Positions 1-11,218 of a DNA stretch of 64,000 nt are shown here, in pieces. The notes under the pieces were generated by a model. That model was not told where the DNA came from, searched no databases, and was given only the letters and a program-made list of their open reading frames with translations. How positions within the stretch are numbered: the stretch's first letter is position 1; every line of letters starts with the position of its first letter. The stretch lies in the NCBI GenBank assembly GCA_964016985.1, contig OZ024823.1, positions 31,006,104-31,070,103 of the forward strand. The letters are read 5' to 3'. The position numbers and the translations under genes were made by a program. The stretch is from Anodontia alba. Lineage: Eukaryota > Mollusca > Bivalvia > Lucinida > Lucinidae.

Positions 1-731
1 ATTAACGGGTCTGAAAAGGTATAAATCTGATTTTTCATCCTGTTCAGATACCTGAAAATACTTCTTGAGCATACCATGAGGACAAGCGGAAGTAGACCCT
101 TTCGCTATGAGCACTTCTTTACCAGACCTATAAATATCAGTCTTGCTTTTCCTTATTTTAAGAATCACGTATTCGTCCCTAAAATCTATGTCGTTACACC
201 TCAGCTGACTAATTTCACTGAATCTCAGAAACCCTGCGTATCCTAATAAAATCATTGTAAGATCTCGTACGTGTAACACATCTACAGAATTACAGAACAT
301 ATCACATAATTCTATCAACATATTCGTATCCACCGTATCTTTCTTTTTGATAGGGATAGATTTCAGCCGTTTTCCAGCTTCTAGTAAGTTTTTAACCAAA
401 CCGTTTAATGTAGGATCTGGCATATCATTTATAGTATGTACCCATTTTATACTATAATAAGCCGCAGAAATAACATGGAACGAAGCATTTGTATCTAGCA
501 AATGTGTTATATAGATAGCAACGTGGATTGGATTTGCTGGTTTGTATAAAAATCCTCTTGTAGCACAGAATGCTTTAAACCGCTTAAAATGATCAAAGTA
601 TTTTTTATTCGTATTTAAGGCTTTTGAACTCAGTACATAACCTGCCATTTTGCCCGCTAACACGCCACTTTCAGCAGACCTGATCCCATTGTCAAGAAAC
701 TGTTTCTGGATTGACTGCTTTAGACCAACAC
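1..731 (-). CDS. DIRS/Ngaro-type tyrosine recombinase, N-terminal and central part (runs off window)
   Basis: Reading the minus strand from 731 down to 1 gives about 243 codons without a stop. The protein matches the tyrosine recombinase (YR) of DIRS-like retrotransposons: an N-terminal SAM-like core-binding region, then GFLRFSEISQLR, whose Arg is the first catalytic Arg of the family, then the KSKTD segment that carries the beta-hairpin Lys. The HxxR box and the catalytic Tyr would lie left of position 1 and cannot be checked. In such elements the YR integrates a circular DNA copy, so no integrase is expected. A splice-acceptor-like stretch (TTTTTTCAG on the minus strand, ending at 732) sits just upstream, and the recombinase frame fits an exon starting at 731. 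No convincing partner donor was found. It is the last gene of the element whose gag, RT and RNase H lie at 889-4767. Confidence 0.85.
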
Positions 732-888
732 CTGAAAAAAGAATATACGGGCTAATTTTATCTTAAAAACAATTATAGGAAATATTCTGTATATCTGTGT
801 CATAAACCTACAACATATATAAATGTTTATCATTTTTCATCTAGGTTTATCCTTGCTCGGCTGAACTATAAACTGCATTTGAAATTAA

Positions 889-2031
889 TCAGAAGCGTAT
901 TTTCAAGGCAATCATTTTAAAACTTAATTGCTCTCTTCCAAAAATTCCATTATTCCCATTTCCTTTCACTATTATATTTCTAGAGGGTAGTAAAATATTA
1001 TCTACTATGAAGCTTTTGAAAGAACCATCTTTCCTTATTAAGTCTGGCCAATACGTTGCAGATTCCCATACCGGTATTACAAGAGTTGCGCTTGCTTCTT
1101 CTGCTTTTATTTTTTGAATGCAATTTAGTATAAGCCTTGGTGGAGGCACCAGCCAGTTAAGCTCACCCGACCAAAGCTTATCCAAGCCGTCTATGCCCTC
1201 TGTGCCAGGAACCCAAAATCTAGAATTGAATCGCTTACATTTTGTGTTCAAATGAGTTGCAAATCTATCAACAGTATGGGGCCCCCATTTCGTGTTTAGT
1301 TCTATAAAAACCTGATCATTTATTGACCAGTCATCACTATCTCCACATTTGCTCAGAGCATCAGCTATTTGATTATCACCCCTTGGAATCCACTCGGGAC
1401 GAATTACAATGTCATTCAGCTCGCATATATTGTTTATTTCGGAAGCGATAGCTTGCAGGTCGGCCTTGCTACTCCCTTTTTGCAAAACAGATTGCACGTT
1501 CTTATTATCTGAATAGACTTTTATGTTTGTATGCCTTAGAAGTTCTAAGTTACCCTTGATTACTCTGTTCACTGTTTCTGTTTCTCTCCACGTGGAGCTT
1601 TTTAACCTCTCATTGCCATCCCATTCACCAATAACCAACCCTTTTAAACCCTGGTTTTCAAACTTCGAAGTATTTCCTACCCTATCTACATGGATGTCCA
1701 TTACTTTCGTCATATTGTTTCCTTTATCGAAATTTACATATTGCATATTTTTCGTGCAACCTAATATTCCTGCAATATCTCGTCCTGGTATCCTACCCTC
1801 GCAGGACTCATAACATCGTCCCAAAGACGATATGCCCGCTTCCGGGGGCCTACTGACATTATTATCCACAACATGCAAACATCGTCTCAAAGACGCTTTA
1901 CCCACTTCCGGGGGTTTCATATCACTAGCTCCAACCTGCTCATTTAAGTCGCTAGATTTTAAGACTTCCACATTGGTTTCAATATACCCTCCGTAACCAC
2001 TGCTACTTGCATCTGCAAACAAGCAAAGCTC
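889..2031 (-). CDS. DIRS-type RNase H and downstream linker domain
   Basis: This frame is one nucleotide out of register with the reverse transcriptase frame just upstream. Acidic RNase H residues are visible in order: FADASSSGYGG (Asp), STWRETETV (Glu), VYSDNKNVQ (Asp) and RGDNQIADALSK (Asp). The C-terminal part has HTVDRFATHLN, RFNSRFWVPG and a WPDLIRKDG segment, typical of the region between RNase H and the recombinase in DIRS elements. Roughly 100 residues separate the first Asp from the Glu, longer than usual, and include a 12-residue repeat (PPEVGKASLRRC and PPEAGISSLGRC). There is no ATG at the domain start, so it is probably made as a continuation of the RT polyprotein. It removes RNA from the RNA:DNA hybrid during reverse transcription. 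The stop is at the 889 end, before the recombinase. Confidence 0.85.
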   Translation of the reverse strand, partial: ELCLFADASSSGYGGYIETNVEVLKSSDLNEQVGASDMKPPEVGKASLRRCLHVVDNNVSRPPEAGISSLGRCYESCEGRIPGRDIAGILGCTKNMQYVNFDKGNNMTKVMDIHVDRVGNTSKFENQGLKGLVIGEWDGNERLKSSTWRETETVNRVIKGNLELLRHTNIKVYSDNKNVQSVLQKGSSKADLQAIASEINNICELNDIVIRPEWIPRGDNQIADALSKCGDSDDWSINDQVFIELNTKWGPHTVDRFATHLNTKCKRFNSRFWVPGTEGIDGLDKLWSGELNWLVPPPRLILNCIQKIKAEEASATLVIPVWESATYWPDLIRKDGSFKSFIVDNILLPSRNIIVKGNGNNGIFGREQLSFKMIALKIRF

Positions 2032-3627
2032 ATAAAATGATTTTTTTGTCCAAACACTTACCTATGCTGTTCAAGTCTCTAGCATTTCTCCTCCAAAAAA
2101 TTAATTCTGCCTTTGCCTCTTCTGAGACAATCACAGGAGCATTCCAGCTTGCCCTTGACAGAATACACCTGTACATCTGGCGTGTTTTTAGGCTTACCTT
2201 TTTCCCTATTACGTTCTGTAATGATATAATCTGGCCTACAACAGACGCAAGTGCCCTCACGTGAATCAAACTATACCGGTCTCTATCGGTTTGATACAAA
2301 ACGGAGTCTATCGCCATTTCTAGACGTTGAATTCTCTCTTCCGTAACGTATATTTTATTAATGATCATGTCAATAAAATATCCCAACCAAGTTACCTGTT
2401 GTACTGGTACCCACTGGCATTTCTCATTAGCCAAAAGGAAACCAAGATCCAGCAGACTCTCTCTGGCAAACGTACTTGATCTTGCCGCGTCAACTAACTT
2501 ACCACTTCCACCAATCCCGTCATCCAAAAACATTATTATTTTGTGACCTTTCGACCTCCAGAATGCTACCACTACTCTCAGAACCTTAGTGAATATATGT
2601 CCTGCGGTTGCTAAGCCAAACGGCAAAGAATTGAAAACATAAAATTTTCTTATTCCCCCTTCTTGTAAACAAAATCCAAAATATTGTCTATGGTTACTAA
2701 AAATGTCTATACTGTGGTACGCACTTTTTAAATCGAAAGTAAAAAGAAATGACCCCTTTTCAAACATTACCTCTGCCACCTTAATGTCTTCGTACTTAAA
2801 TTTAAAAGTATGCAAATACTGGTTTATATGTCTGCAATCAAGTACTAAGCGAGGTTTTCCAGTTTTAGTATAAGCAACCGTAAGTGGGTTTACTACTTTG
2901 GGGGTTTCTGATACCTCTGTCGCTACTCCACGCTCTAACAATTTACTGACCTCGCTTTTTACGAAACTCATATTTTCTCTTGCTGACTTGTTATTCCTTA
3001 ACGAAACAGTCGGCGGGGAACTTTTAAAAGGTACTTTATAGCCTGTTTGAATAACATCTAAAATGTATGAATCATCAGTGATTTCTTTCCATTTTTCTGT
3101 GCGGTGTTTAAGCCTACCTACTGGTGAAACCTCCATTTCTTCACCTTTTGACACCACTTGGATTCTTTTTAAGGAACACTTCTCGTCTGCACTTACCTTT
3201 TTATCAAGCTCTATGTCTTTACATGCAAAAGAATTCAAGATACTACTTATCTTATTATTATTGGTATTGGAAGCGGCCTTTGTGGACGGACACTCAAATT
3301 TCCAGTGACCCGGACCACCACATGCAAAACAAAGCCCTGGTCGCTTTGTTTGTTGACCTTGAACCCGACCATTATCGCTCTGACCATTATCGACCACTCT
3401 TCTGTTCGTAAAACGCCTATACGGATACCCCCTCCATCGGCCTCGCTTCACCCCTCTTTCTGCTTTCATCTTTCTTGTAGCCCGAGCCTCAGCCTTGTAT
3501 ATTCTCTTCTCGTCGTCGCTGTCACTAGCAATGGGATTGGTTTCGTATTCTGCGACCATACGCCATCCTAACTCTGATTGGTCAGCTAACTTTATTATTT
3601 TCTGTCTGTGCTTCAACAAATCTTTGG
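2030..3627 (-). CDS. DIRS-type gag zinc knuckle plus reverse transcriptase
   Basis: The N-terminal part is basic and carries one CCHC zinc knuckle (CFACGGPGHWKFEC, C-x2-C-x4-H-x4-C), a gag-type nucleic-acid binding motif. The reverse transcriptase follows with KPRLVLDCRHIN, motif A FDLKSAYHSID, motif B LPFGLATAG, motif C FLDDG and TWLGYFID in the connection region. FLDD in place of YxDD is usual in DIRS-like enzymes. Translation ends at a stop next to seven A residues (minus strand, around 2040), and the RNase H continues in another frame, so a homopolymer frameshift is likely. The start at 3627 was chosen because TTTCAG on the minus strand (3630-3628) makes a good splice acceptor; the open frame itself runs up to 3670. 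Confidence 0.85.
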
Positions 3628-3671
3628 CTGAAATATATGTGCATACAATCCTTAAGTGCCAAAATATCACC

Positions 3672-3738
<67 letters not shown>

Positions 3739-3812
3739 TTTGAAGGACTACTTTACTTTAAACACTAACCGTAACATAATTTTACATGTTGAAGAAAAAT
3801 AACTAAATACAA

Positions 3813-3848
<36 letters not shown>

Positions 3849-4095
3849 TGATTACATGATGCTTCCACGCACAGCTGAAACTAACCATACCTGAGTATTG
3901 GTATATCGTTTAAAGGTTCTAAGCAAACCGAGTAAACATTGTGCAAGTTTGACCTTCCTGCATTAAAACCCTGTTGGCTTAATTGGGCGACAGGGCTTGG
4001 GATGTCATTTCATCTCACTGTCGGACTGTCGAATAAGTCCCACAAAATGGGTATTAAATATATACTATCTTTACAATCTTTACAGTTTGATAATT

Positions 4096-4137
<42 letters not shown>

Positions 4138-4393
4138 GTGCGCGTACATATACTTTTACATATAATTTTTCCTAGAAAACACTATTTACAACTTACCTTT
4201 TTAACTTTGACACAAACGTTTCTGACCGCAGACACAAAATTTTCCTCTCAGGCTGGCTGTCTCTTCTGCTCTCTCTTGCTCTCTCTGACTCCTCTCTCTG
4301 ACTCCTCTCTCTCGCTCTCTCTCTTTGTCACGCGCTCACGCGCAGGTGCTCGAGCGCTCGCTTAGTTAAGCAGTAATCTACAAACCTCTCAGG

Positions 4394-4430
<37 letters not shown>

Positions 4431-4445
4431 TGAGCTACCTCTTAC
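3628..4445 (-). other. Probable intron within the DIRS gag gene
   Basis: On the minus strand the short gag ORF runs into GAAG|GTAAGAGG (donor at 4446/4445). The zinc-knuckle frame begins after ATATTTCAG (acceptor at 3628). Joining them keeps the reading frame (upstream phase 1, two bases completing the codon). The 818-bp interval has many stops. It holds a TTTA tetranucleotide array (3671-3740), three long T runs (about 3815-3845, 4098-4135 and 4395-4427) and a CT-rich tract (4259-4325). These look like intron or later-insertion sequence. The splice is inferred, not proven. Confidence 0.55.
3671..3740. repeat. (TTTA)n microsatellite
   Basis: Almost pure TTTA repeats of about 70 bp inside the predicted intron of the DIRS element. 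Confidence 0.95.
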
Positions 4446-4767
4446 CTTCAATAATTTTCTCTTTAGTTTTATCGGCATTCATACTGTCTGCGGACTGCTC
4501 GGCCTCATCAAGTTTGATAATAACTTTGGAGTTTACTTTGAACTGCTCTTCATTACTTTTTCTCTTAAATTTAGGCATTTCACCCGTGGCCACGATAGTT
4601 GTTATTTTTTGAAGTTGCTCTTCATTTGAAACTGAACTCTGATCACTTAGCTTTTGAATGAGGTCTTTCAGGCCATTCATTTCATGTAGTAATTGTTGCT
4701 GCCCCTCCTGCATCACTTCTTTTGCCTTTGCTGCCACTCTTTCATCAAATTCTGAGTCTGTGTCCAT
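4446..4767 (-). CDS. DIRS-type ORF1/gag N-terminal exon, coiled-coil
   Basis: An ATG at 4767 opens a highly charged, Glu/Gln/Lys-rich, coiled-coil-like protein that starts MDTDSEFDERVAAKAKE. After about 107 residues it reaches a consensus donor. It lies directly upstream of the zinc-knuckle/RT exon, in the position of gag in DIRS and Ngaro elements, and the predicted splice keeps frame. No domain was recognised beyond the coiled-coil character, so the gag label rests on position. The product probably packages element RNA. Confidence 0.6.
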
Positions 4768-5348
4768 CTTGAAATTCTTATGCTCAATCGAAGTGACTAT
4801 ACTGGGATCTCGCGTAGAACTGACTTGTTTACGCCCTAAACCGACTAGCTATTCTTTTTTCACGTGAAAAAACCTTACCCACTGCTCAAAACTTGTTAAA
4901 CCGGTTCTGTTAAGACATAAATTTCCCGCTATACGATGTACCGCGGGAAATTGATAATTCTTTATAAGCATGTTAAATAGCGGTTTGGCACGTGACTTGA
5001 TATTACGTAATAGTCACACGATCATGGCAGAACTGCTAATAGTAAGTCATGTGTGAGTCTGGATAAAATCAGTGAAAAATGAGGGAAGTAGCTGGTGCTC
5101 GGTTAAGGGTACACTCAGATAGACCCAGAACGAAAGCAATGCAACAGGATAAGGGATAATTTACTAATTTGTATTTATATACGTGCTCCGGAGACAAAGT
5201 TTCGCTGAATGCGGCTAGTATGTGAACAGGAAGTCATTAGGGGAACCTTTGCATCTTCAAGATTCTTCAAGGTCAGGGCATTGTGTAGGAGAGTGGCAAC
5301 GACTGCAGGACTGTCCATAGCTACAGATAAGAGGAGTATACACAGATT
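4768..5348. other. Upstream flank of the DIRS element, no gene seen
   Basis: This should contain the 5' terminal repeat and promoter of the minus-strand DIRS element. I could not delimit a repeat because the other end of the element is outside the window. Short open frames here do not look like protein. Confidence 0.3.
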
Positions 5349-5459
5349 GATGTGTTTCTTATATCTCCACGAACACATGTTATGTTGTGGGTACTCATTA
5401 GACGCACCTTAGCGAGGTGCACACAACATATATTTTCGTGGAGAAATAAGAAAATAATA
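5349..5459. repeat. Type I GTGGGTACTC foldback element
   Basis: Left arm CTCCACGAACACATG.. through GTGGGTACTCATTAG, loop CGAGG, right arm ending CGTGGAGAAATAAGAAAA. First of many copies; the arms are imperfect here. Confidence 0.8.
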
Positions 5460-6830
5460 TCAATACCTTTTATCTGAACCACCCTACCCCTTCCAACCCT
5501 CTATACCAAAAACAGCTTATCTAGATTTTGACGGTCTTAATCGTCGCTGGTCATTCTAAAATGTCTTTTCTCTCCCTAGCGTATTATTACGGCCTTACTG
5601 AAAGGTTAAAGCAGACTCAGTGGACTCATCCACTTGTTCTTTTGGAGAAAAAAAATGATTGTTCATTGGAATCTGTGCAGCCAGTATCACCAGTGTGTTT
5701 AATCTCTGAAGTATAGACTCACAGATCTCCGTTCAAGACTGTCCTAAATGTTCATATACATATCACATTAACTACTAAAACTAGGAGCACTGTTCTAGAA
5801 TGTGCAGTCCAATCTAATTCCTGCTGCTGTCTTCCATAAAGGCCCGCTCGTGTAGCCATATACGCCTGCTGGTGAATCCATATGGGCTATGTCCCTGTTT
5901 GTGGACAGAGAAAGCCCATACCATTGACTGATCAGCGCTTTGGCTAGCCGTATAGGCTCGAATGCACATGTTCGCATAGTTGGGTTCATATTGCGTAGGA
6001 GACTTGATACATTTATACATTATTGGGTCATTGTTTACAAGGGAGGTAGCTTTTGTGACTTTTTCTTTGATTACCTGCGCACCAATTACATCCGAAAAAA
6101 ATCTAAGAATTTGCTTTTACGTGGGGAATTTTACCTTTTAGAGTAAACCAAATTTTAGAGAGCTGCCCTCCTACCCCTGAAAGTGTATCAGCTTCCCTAA
6201 ATCTGAAAGTTTTTTTGCCACTATTTTGCAATTATAGAAACTATTTGCAGACAGAAAGTTGCTTCCTATGAGAAGGGATGCTAAAAGTGACCATGTCAGA
6301 GTTATTTCTCTTGGATATGTATCCATTACCCTTACGGGGAATTGGTACTCGTTCAAGGGAGGTAATTGTGTCAAAATTGTTTGCCTCCCTTCTGAAAATG
6401 GTAATACTATAAAAGGAAAGCTTTTGCTCCGGGGGTATAGCAAAATTCATTCCTTTTAGATTTGACTTTTTATATAACGTGCTTGGCGTACAATAAACCA
6501 AACAGGAAGTTACAAAAATCCCTTGGCGGAAACAGCGGAAAATCTCCAAAGTGTTTCCAGTATCGGAATCATAAATGAAGCAATCTAATTACAAACGGCA
6601 TTTGAACAACATTCTCGATTTTGTATATGACAGAATGGACGTTTTACAGCTTTCCGCATCACAAACATGCATGAATCTACTTATATATTCTAGGACGAGA
6701 AAGAAGAAGAGTTCGATACAACTTTACAGGGACCTTGGATGAAGCAATGGGAAATTGTTCACTCGAACAGACACGTGGAGAGATTTATGCGGGAGGAGAA
6801 GGCAAAAAGTCAGAAGGCTCTGTGAACTGA
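5460..6830. other. Gene-free stretch with degraded repeats
   Basis: No coding exon is convincing. About 6315-6460 contains a degraded copy of the family with AAAGGAAAG..TTTGCTCC arms (GGGGAATTGG.. GGGAGGTAA.. CTCCCTTCTGAAAA). The rest shows no structure I can name. Confidence 0.4.
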
Positions 6831-6834
6831 TCCA

Positions 6835-7160
6835 GACCAGGCTGGGCCACGCCATCTGAAAATGTATCTTCCGGCATATGCGGACAGCGAAGGCCCAGAT
6901 CAGCCTGCGCATCCGCGCAGTCTGATCAGGGCCTTCACTGTCTGCTAATAGAATCAAAGGATAAATCAGAATGTATGAATGGATTGCAAAAGCCCGGATG
7001 GTACTTTTCACATGCGCAGTGTAATCTAAAATCTGCGCATTTTGCGCGTTTGAAGGCATTTTTTCGCTTAATGTGGCCCAGGGTGTAATTATGTTCCCAA
7101 ATACGAGCTGAGCGCCTGCTGATCCGCACAATGTACTCTGATACATAATGCACTTTGCAT
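6835..7160. repeat. GATCAGCCTGCGCAT-type dispersed repeat
   Basis: The segment CCCAGATCAGCCTGCGCATCC followed by GCGCAGTCTGATCAGGGCC forms a hairpin around 6893-6935. Related GATCAGCC..GCGCAG pairs recur near 8590, 8960, 21830, 22020 and 24680, so this is a dispersed repeat family rather than a gene. Confidence 0.6.
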
Positions 7161-7266
7161 AGTTAGTTTTTGTTTCTTCGGCGTTGTACAAAATAAATAC
7201 TTCCTGCTAGCATTGTGGAAGGATAGCTCCATTTACATTTTTCTTAGAAATAAACAAATTCTTTGA

Positions 7267-7573
7267 TTTGTTTGTGTTGAGGTTTTACGGCCCAGTTAAC
7301 CCAATGGGGTCATGTCGAGCGCGGTCAGTTTACCTAACCACACGTTTACTGGGCAGGCTTAGTCCTCTAAGCGGTTTACCAGTATTGTGCACATTCTTTC
7401 GCCGGAAACTGACAACTGCCCTTCTTGAATCAGCGGAAGGGAGAGAATGACCGTAGAAAATATTTCATGATCAATCTCCACGAAAAAATGTTGCCGACCT
7501 CGGCGGGGGGTTGAACCCGCGACCTCCTGGTCTCCAGTGGGACGGCGCATCCAACTGAGCCACCGAGGCCGGC
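7267..7573 (-). mobile_element. tRNA-derived SINE, full length, with 12-bp target duplication
   Basis: On the minus strand the head has an A box (TGGCTCAGTTGG, near 7549-7562) and a B box (GGGTTCAACCC, 7508-7518). Then come a body of about 220 bp and a tail with GACATGACCCCAT..GGGCCGTAAAACC ending in CAAACA. Direct repeats CAAATTCTTTGA flank it at 7255-7266 and 7574-7585. A second nearly identical copy is at 17201-17506 and a headless one near 44944. Length and boxes are those of a Pol III-transcribed SINE mobilised by a LINE. Confidence 0.9.
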
Positions 7574-7585
7574 CAAATTCTTTGA

Positions 7586-8057
7586 AGGGCAGTACTGTGA
7601 TATTGTTATTCTGTTTCCTAGCTCAGGGTTCATGACTGGATGAATGTTTGAATGTTCTCGCACTGCACTAGCTTTTCAAATATAAATACCTTGGCTCTTG
7701 CTACCTTCGATGGAATTGGCTATTTCTCATCACATCAACGAAAATAAAAATTACAGCGACCTACCTAATTGAAAGGATGACTCAGTTTGCATTGTCTTAA
7801 GGTCTTTTTTATTAGTTTGCATGACACAGGTTACTCACCGGGTAAAAGGGAAAAAAATCTCAGTTTTCTTCATCCATATTATTTGTAAAGTCTTCTGAAA
7901 CGTTCAAAAACATACAATATCCTTAAGTGGAAAGCATGCAGCAGAGTGTGGTCATGTTTTGTGTGTTGACAAAGTGTTACAATAGAAAATATGATTCTAC
8001 TCATAGCTCTACATAAGTGGCATTTTTTAATCTTCAAATTACTGATACATGTACAAT
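7586..8057. other. No gene seen
   Basis: AT-rich sequence without splice-supported coding potential or a repeat I recognise. Confidence 0.3.
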
Positions 8058-8213
8058 GTATTTTTCTTATGTCTCCATGAAAACATATGTTGTGGGTACT
8101 CATTAGAAGCGCCTTTGCGAGGCGCTTCTAATGAGTACCCACAACATATGTTGAGAGGCGCTTCTAATGAGTACCCACAACATATGTTTTCATGGAGATA
8201 TAAGAAAAACATT
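8058..8213. repeat. Type I foldback element with duplicated right arm
   Basis: Arms TCTCCATGAAAACATATG and CATATGTTTTCATGGAGA enclose GTGGGTACTCATTAGAAGCG. The segment GAGGCGCTTCTAATGAGTAC occurs twice in a row on the right side, so the element has one left arm and two right arms. Confidence 0.9.
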
Positions 8214-8574
8214 ATATTGATACCATACCCCCTCATATCAGGAGCTATGTTCTGGTAATTTCATTTCGTCATTCCAGCTTTGCCAAACGATACTTTACAA
8301 CAAAACATATGTTTTACTGGAACTGTTTCAGCCGTATAACAGAAAGCATTGCGTCTACATGTATGCATCGTATGGGCTTTGTGCGTGTGTTTTAATACCG
8401 CCATTGTAACCAGGATTAATGTGTCTATATTAATTTACGATGTGATTTGCATTAAAAGATTAACACTGAATTGTTATTGCAATGAGCTGATGTCTTGTTG
8501 GGTGTCTCAAAATAAAATACGAGGGATCATATAAGCCACCATGTGAGAAAATGTATTTTATGACAAGAAGTGCA

Positions 8575-8722
8575 CCCAGGGAGGACTTTGATCAGCCTAC
8601 GCATCCGCGCAGTCTGATCAGAGTCTTCCAAGTGCTTTCAGTAGATAGTCAAGATCAGGAGGACAAAAAAGACTCTGATCAGACAAAAGCTGATATGTTT
8701 CTCTCCCGGGTGCACTCATAAG
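8575..8722. repeat. Short foldback with GTGCACCC ends
   Basis: Ends GTGCACCCAGGGAGG and CTCCCGGGTGCAC are inverted relative to each other. Inside, GATCAGCCTACGCATCC and GCGCAGTCTGATCAGAG form a hairpin. Confidence 0.6.
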
Positions 8723-8799
8723 GTACATTTTCTTATGTTGTCGTCTGTGTCATATATACAATAATTACACTAAAAGTTTGGATACCTCAAGGTAATTGG

Positions 8800-9035
8800 G
8801 TACATTTGGGCTTGCGTCAAGCAAAAATGTGTCTTCCAACATGTGTAAAATGCACAGATTCAGATTAATCCCGCGCATGCGCAAAGTCTCATCCGGGCAT
8901 TTGCTGTTCATTAATACATTTTATGGTATCCAATAATTCTTTGACCGGATAGCGAAAGCCCTGATCAGCCTGTCCGGATGCACAGGCTGATCTGGGCTTT
9001 CGCTGTCCGCAAATGCCCGAAGACACGTTTTCGCT
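8800..9035. repeat. GATCAGCCTG-type foldback
   Basis: GCGAAAGCCCTGATCAGCCTG and its inverted copy CAGGCTGATCTGGGCTTTCGC (8952-9003) form a strong hairpin in a dispersed repeat also seen near 6890 and 24680. Confidence 0.6.
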
Positions 9036-9839
9036 TGGCGCGCCCCATTATTCCGTATATTCTCTTCATTTTTTGCAAGGTGGCAATTTTTGTGAGTTCT
9101 TGTTTCCTTTTCATTACACCAGTCCTCTTTTGTAAAAGAGTCTGTTCCGTTCGGGAGCAAATTCTTTCCTTTTAGAGCAGAACCCTTTTCAGAAGAGAAA
9201 AAAATAAATTTTGATAGAGTTGTCTCCCTTGAAAGTGAATCATTTCCCCTTGATTACCTACCTTATCTAAAGCAGGACAAAGGCCACTTGAGTAGACGAT
9301 GTGAATGAACGTGCTGGCTCAAAAGTAAACGGTTTACACCAAAATCAGTCTGTTCCTAAACAGGATAGACCCTGGTCAGTTTGATCTGAACAAAACAGTT
9401 TTTGTTGTTGTTTTGTTTTTCTTTCAATGTCAAGTTTGTCCGAATACTAAGGACAGAAACGCTTAGTAGCAGATAGATCTGTGCCTGCACTGTTTGCTTA
9501 GGTACTGAGTGTAAAAACGGTATAACAGTTGATGTATTGACGCCTTTCAATAATAAAAATTTGAACCATTTCAGCCTGGCCGACCAAACCAATACCTATG
9601 CAAACAGTGTTGATCTAGATGAGACGGCAGGATTGGGGTGGAGCTGAAACTAGTTGTACTCTATCGCAACCTCGCTCTTAATTCTGATGCAGCTCAAAAT
9701 TACAAATACGTGTTCCGTCCGGGTTGGGTCCTCCACCTCTTCTGTGAAACATCACAATAAAACATTAACATTCACAAAGCCGCAATGAAATAAGATAGAG
9801 GGCTCAATAGCAATCTAGAAGCAGCGCAAAAGAAAATCC

Positions 9840-10128
9840 ATCGCGAAAACATGCCTGTATAATTTTGATCCCCTTAAGCCCCACTTTTATATAGTAAAAC
9901 TGGGGTTTAGAGAGGTATACATTATTTTATTATTTCTGCTCAAAAACATAAATTTTGGGTACTCGTTAGAACTGCCTCGCCGAAGCGGTCCTAACGAGTA
10001 CCCACAATCTATGTTTTAAGCAGAAACATAGCAGAAATATGAAAAACATCAGAGTTTTTTTATCTGAAAATTTTCAGTTTTTTGAGGTGACATTTTCTAT
10101 ATATTTGAATAGGCATGTTTTCATAATG
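9840..10128. repeat. Type II GTGGGTACTC MITE
   Basis: Termini CGAAAACATGCC and GGCATGTTTTC are inverted repeats. The centre is a strong hairpin (AAACATA..TTGGGTACTCGTTAGAAC against GTCCTAACGAGTACCCACAA). Other copies: 22087, 27747, 29371, 45800 and 62184. Confidence 0.85.
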
Positions 10129-10409
10129 GTCAAATGATCCACAATGGGCCCGACAACAGACAGCAATAATACTCCGCCGCTGCCGCCGACCATCTGAAAC
10201 AGATTGTGGAAGGAAACGTCAGTCAGACTGATGCCTGACTCAAGTAGTTCAGTTTTCAGATTCTAACGCTACCAGGCAACTGAGTCACATAGAGGCAGCG
10301 CCTGACTCAAGTATTTAGTTGTTCCAACATATATATCCCAAATGACTCTGTCTGGATTGGGCGTCAAGTTTGGTTTTGTTTTTAGAGTACAGAATAACTT
10401 GAAATATAT

Positions 10410-10547
10410 AGTTTAGAAGTTTGCAAATGCAAAAGCTACTCACATTTTTTTTTCAGCAAAAATATGAGCATATATGCCATATTTAATGATCAAAGTTTTA
10501 ACGATACGTTAACTAACGACGTCGTTTGTTATGAGCAGCTGGGCCCA
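10410..10547. repeat. GGGCCCAGTTGTTCAAA-type MITE, right half
   Basis: Contains the GCAAAAGCTACTCACATTTT arm and ends CAGCTGGGCCCAG. It is homologous to the full copies in SART1 introns (46354, 54380, 54771) but lacks the left half. Confidence 0.7.
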
Positions 10548-11218
10548 GAATGTTTAGCCCTCTCAGTGGTGAGTTTCAGCCGTTTTTTGAATTTTGGGTG
10601 TCATCAATCAAGAACAGACTGGCAAATAATATGTATCCTGATGAAACGGCTCGCCGTCTCATCTGGAGCTACATTGTTTGCATATGCTTGTGTCCTAGAG
10701 CACTGTAAGGATTAATGACAAACCATCGCAAGATATTTTGCCTTCCAGGCATAAGATAATCCTGTTATAGTTCTAATGTAGCAAAGAAAAGATAGAAAAA
10801 AGGAAACAACGCTATAAAAACTGGCAGGAAAGACATAGGACAGACTGATCAAAGGCGGAACGGACTGCTGCATGTGACCAGGCTGATCGGGGCATCCAAT
10901 GACCACATATGCTCCGAAGATATTTTTTCTGATGACATTGCAAATTGTTAATCATTAAAGCTCTAAGCAAACTTGTAGCAGACGACATTCTGTATTGTTT
11001 TATTTTTTGTTTATTTTTCAGAAAAAAAAATAAAATAAAACAAACTTCAGCTTTCATGTGAATCGTCTGAAAAGTCAAGCCTTATTTGAAAAATGCTCAA
11101 AAACTCCAAATGTCTTGTATTGCAGTTGTGACCAGCGCTTTCGGGGTTAACCGCATTTATGTTAATTGACGCCACATCATTTAATCATGGTGAAAGTCTC
11201 CTGTGTGGCTTAGCTTTC

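Noticed and set aside
7490..7573. Functional tRNA gene
   Set aside because: A and B boxes are present, but the unit continues into a SINE body with target duplications and does not make a full cloverleaf.
9595..10690. Two half cores (GCAAACAGTGTTGATC and CATTGTTTGCATATGC) that might be one element split by 1 kb of insertions
   Set aside because: The halves do not pair well and no target duplication was seen.
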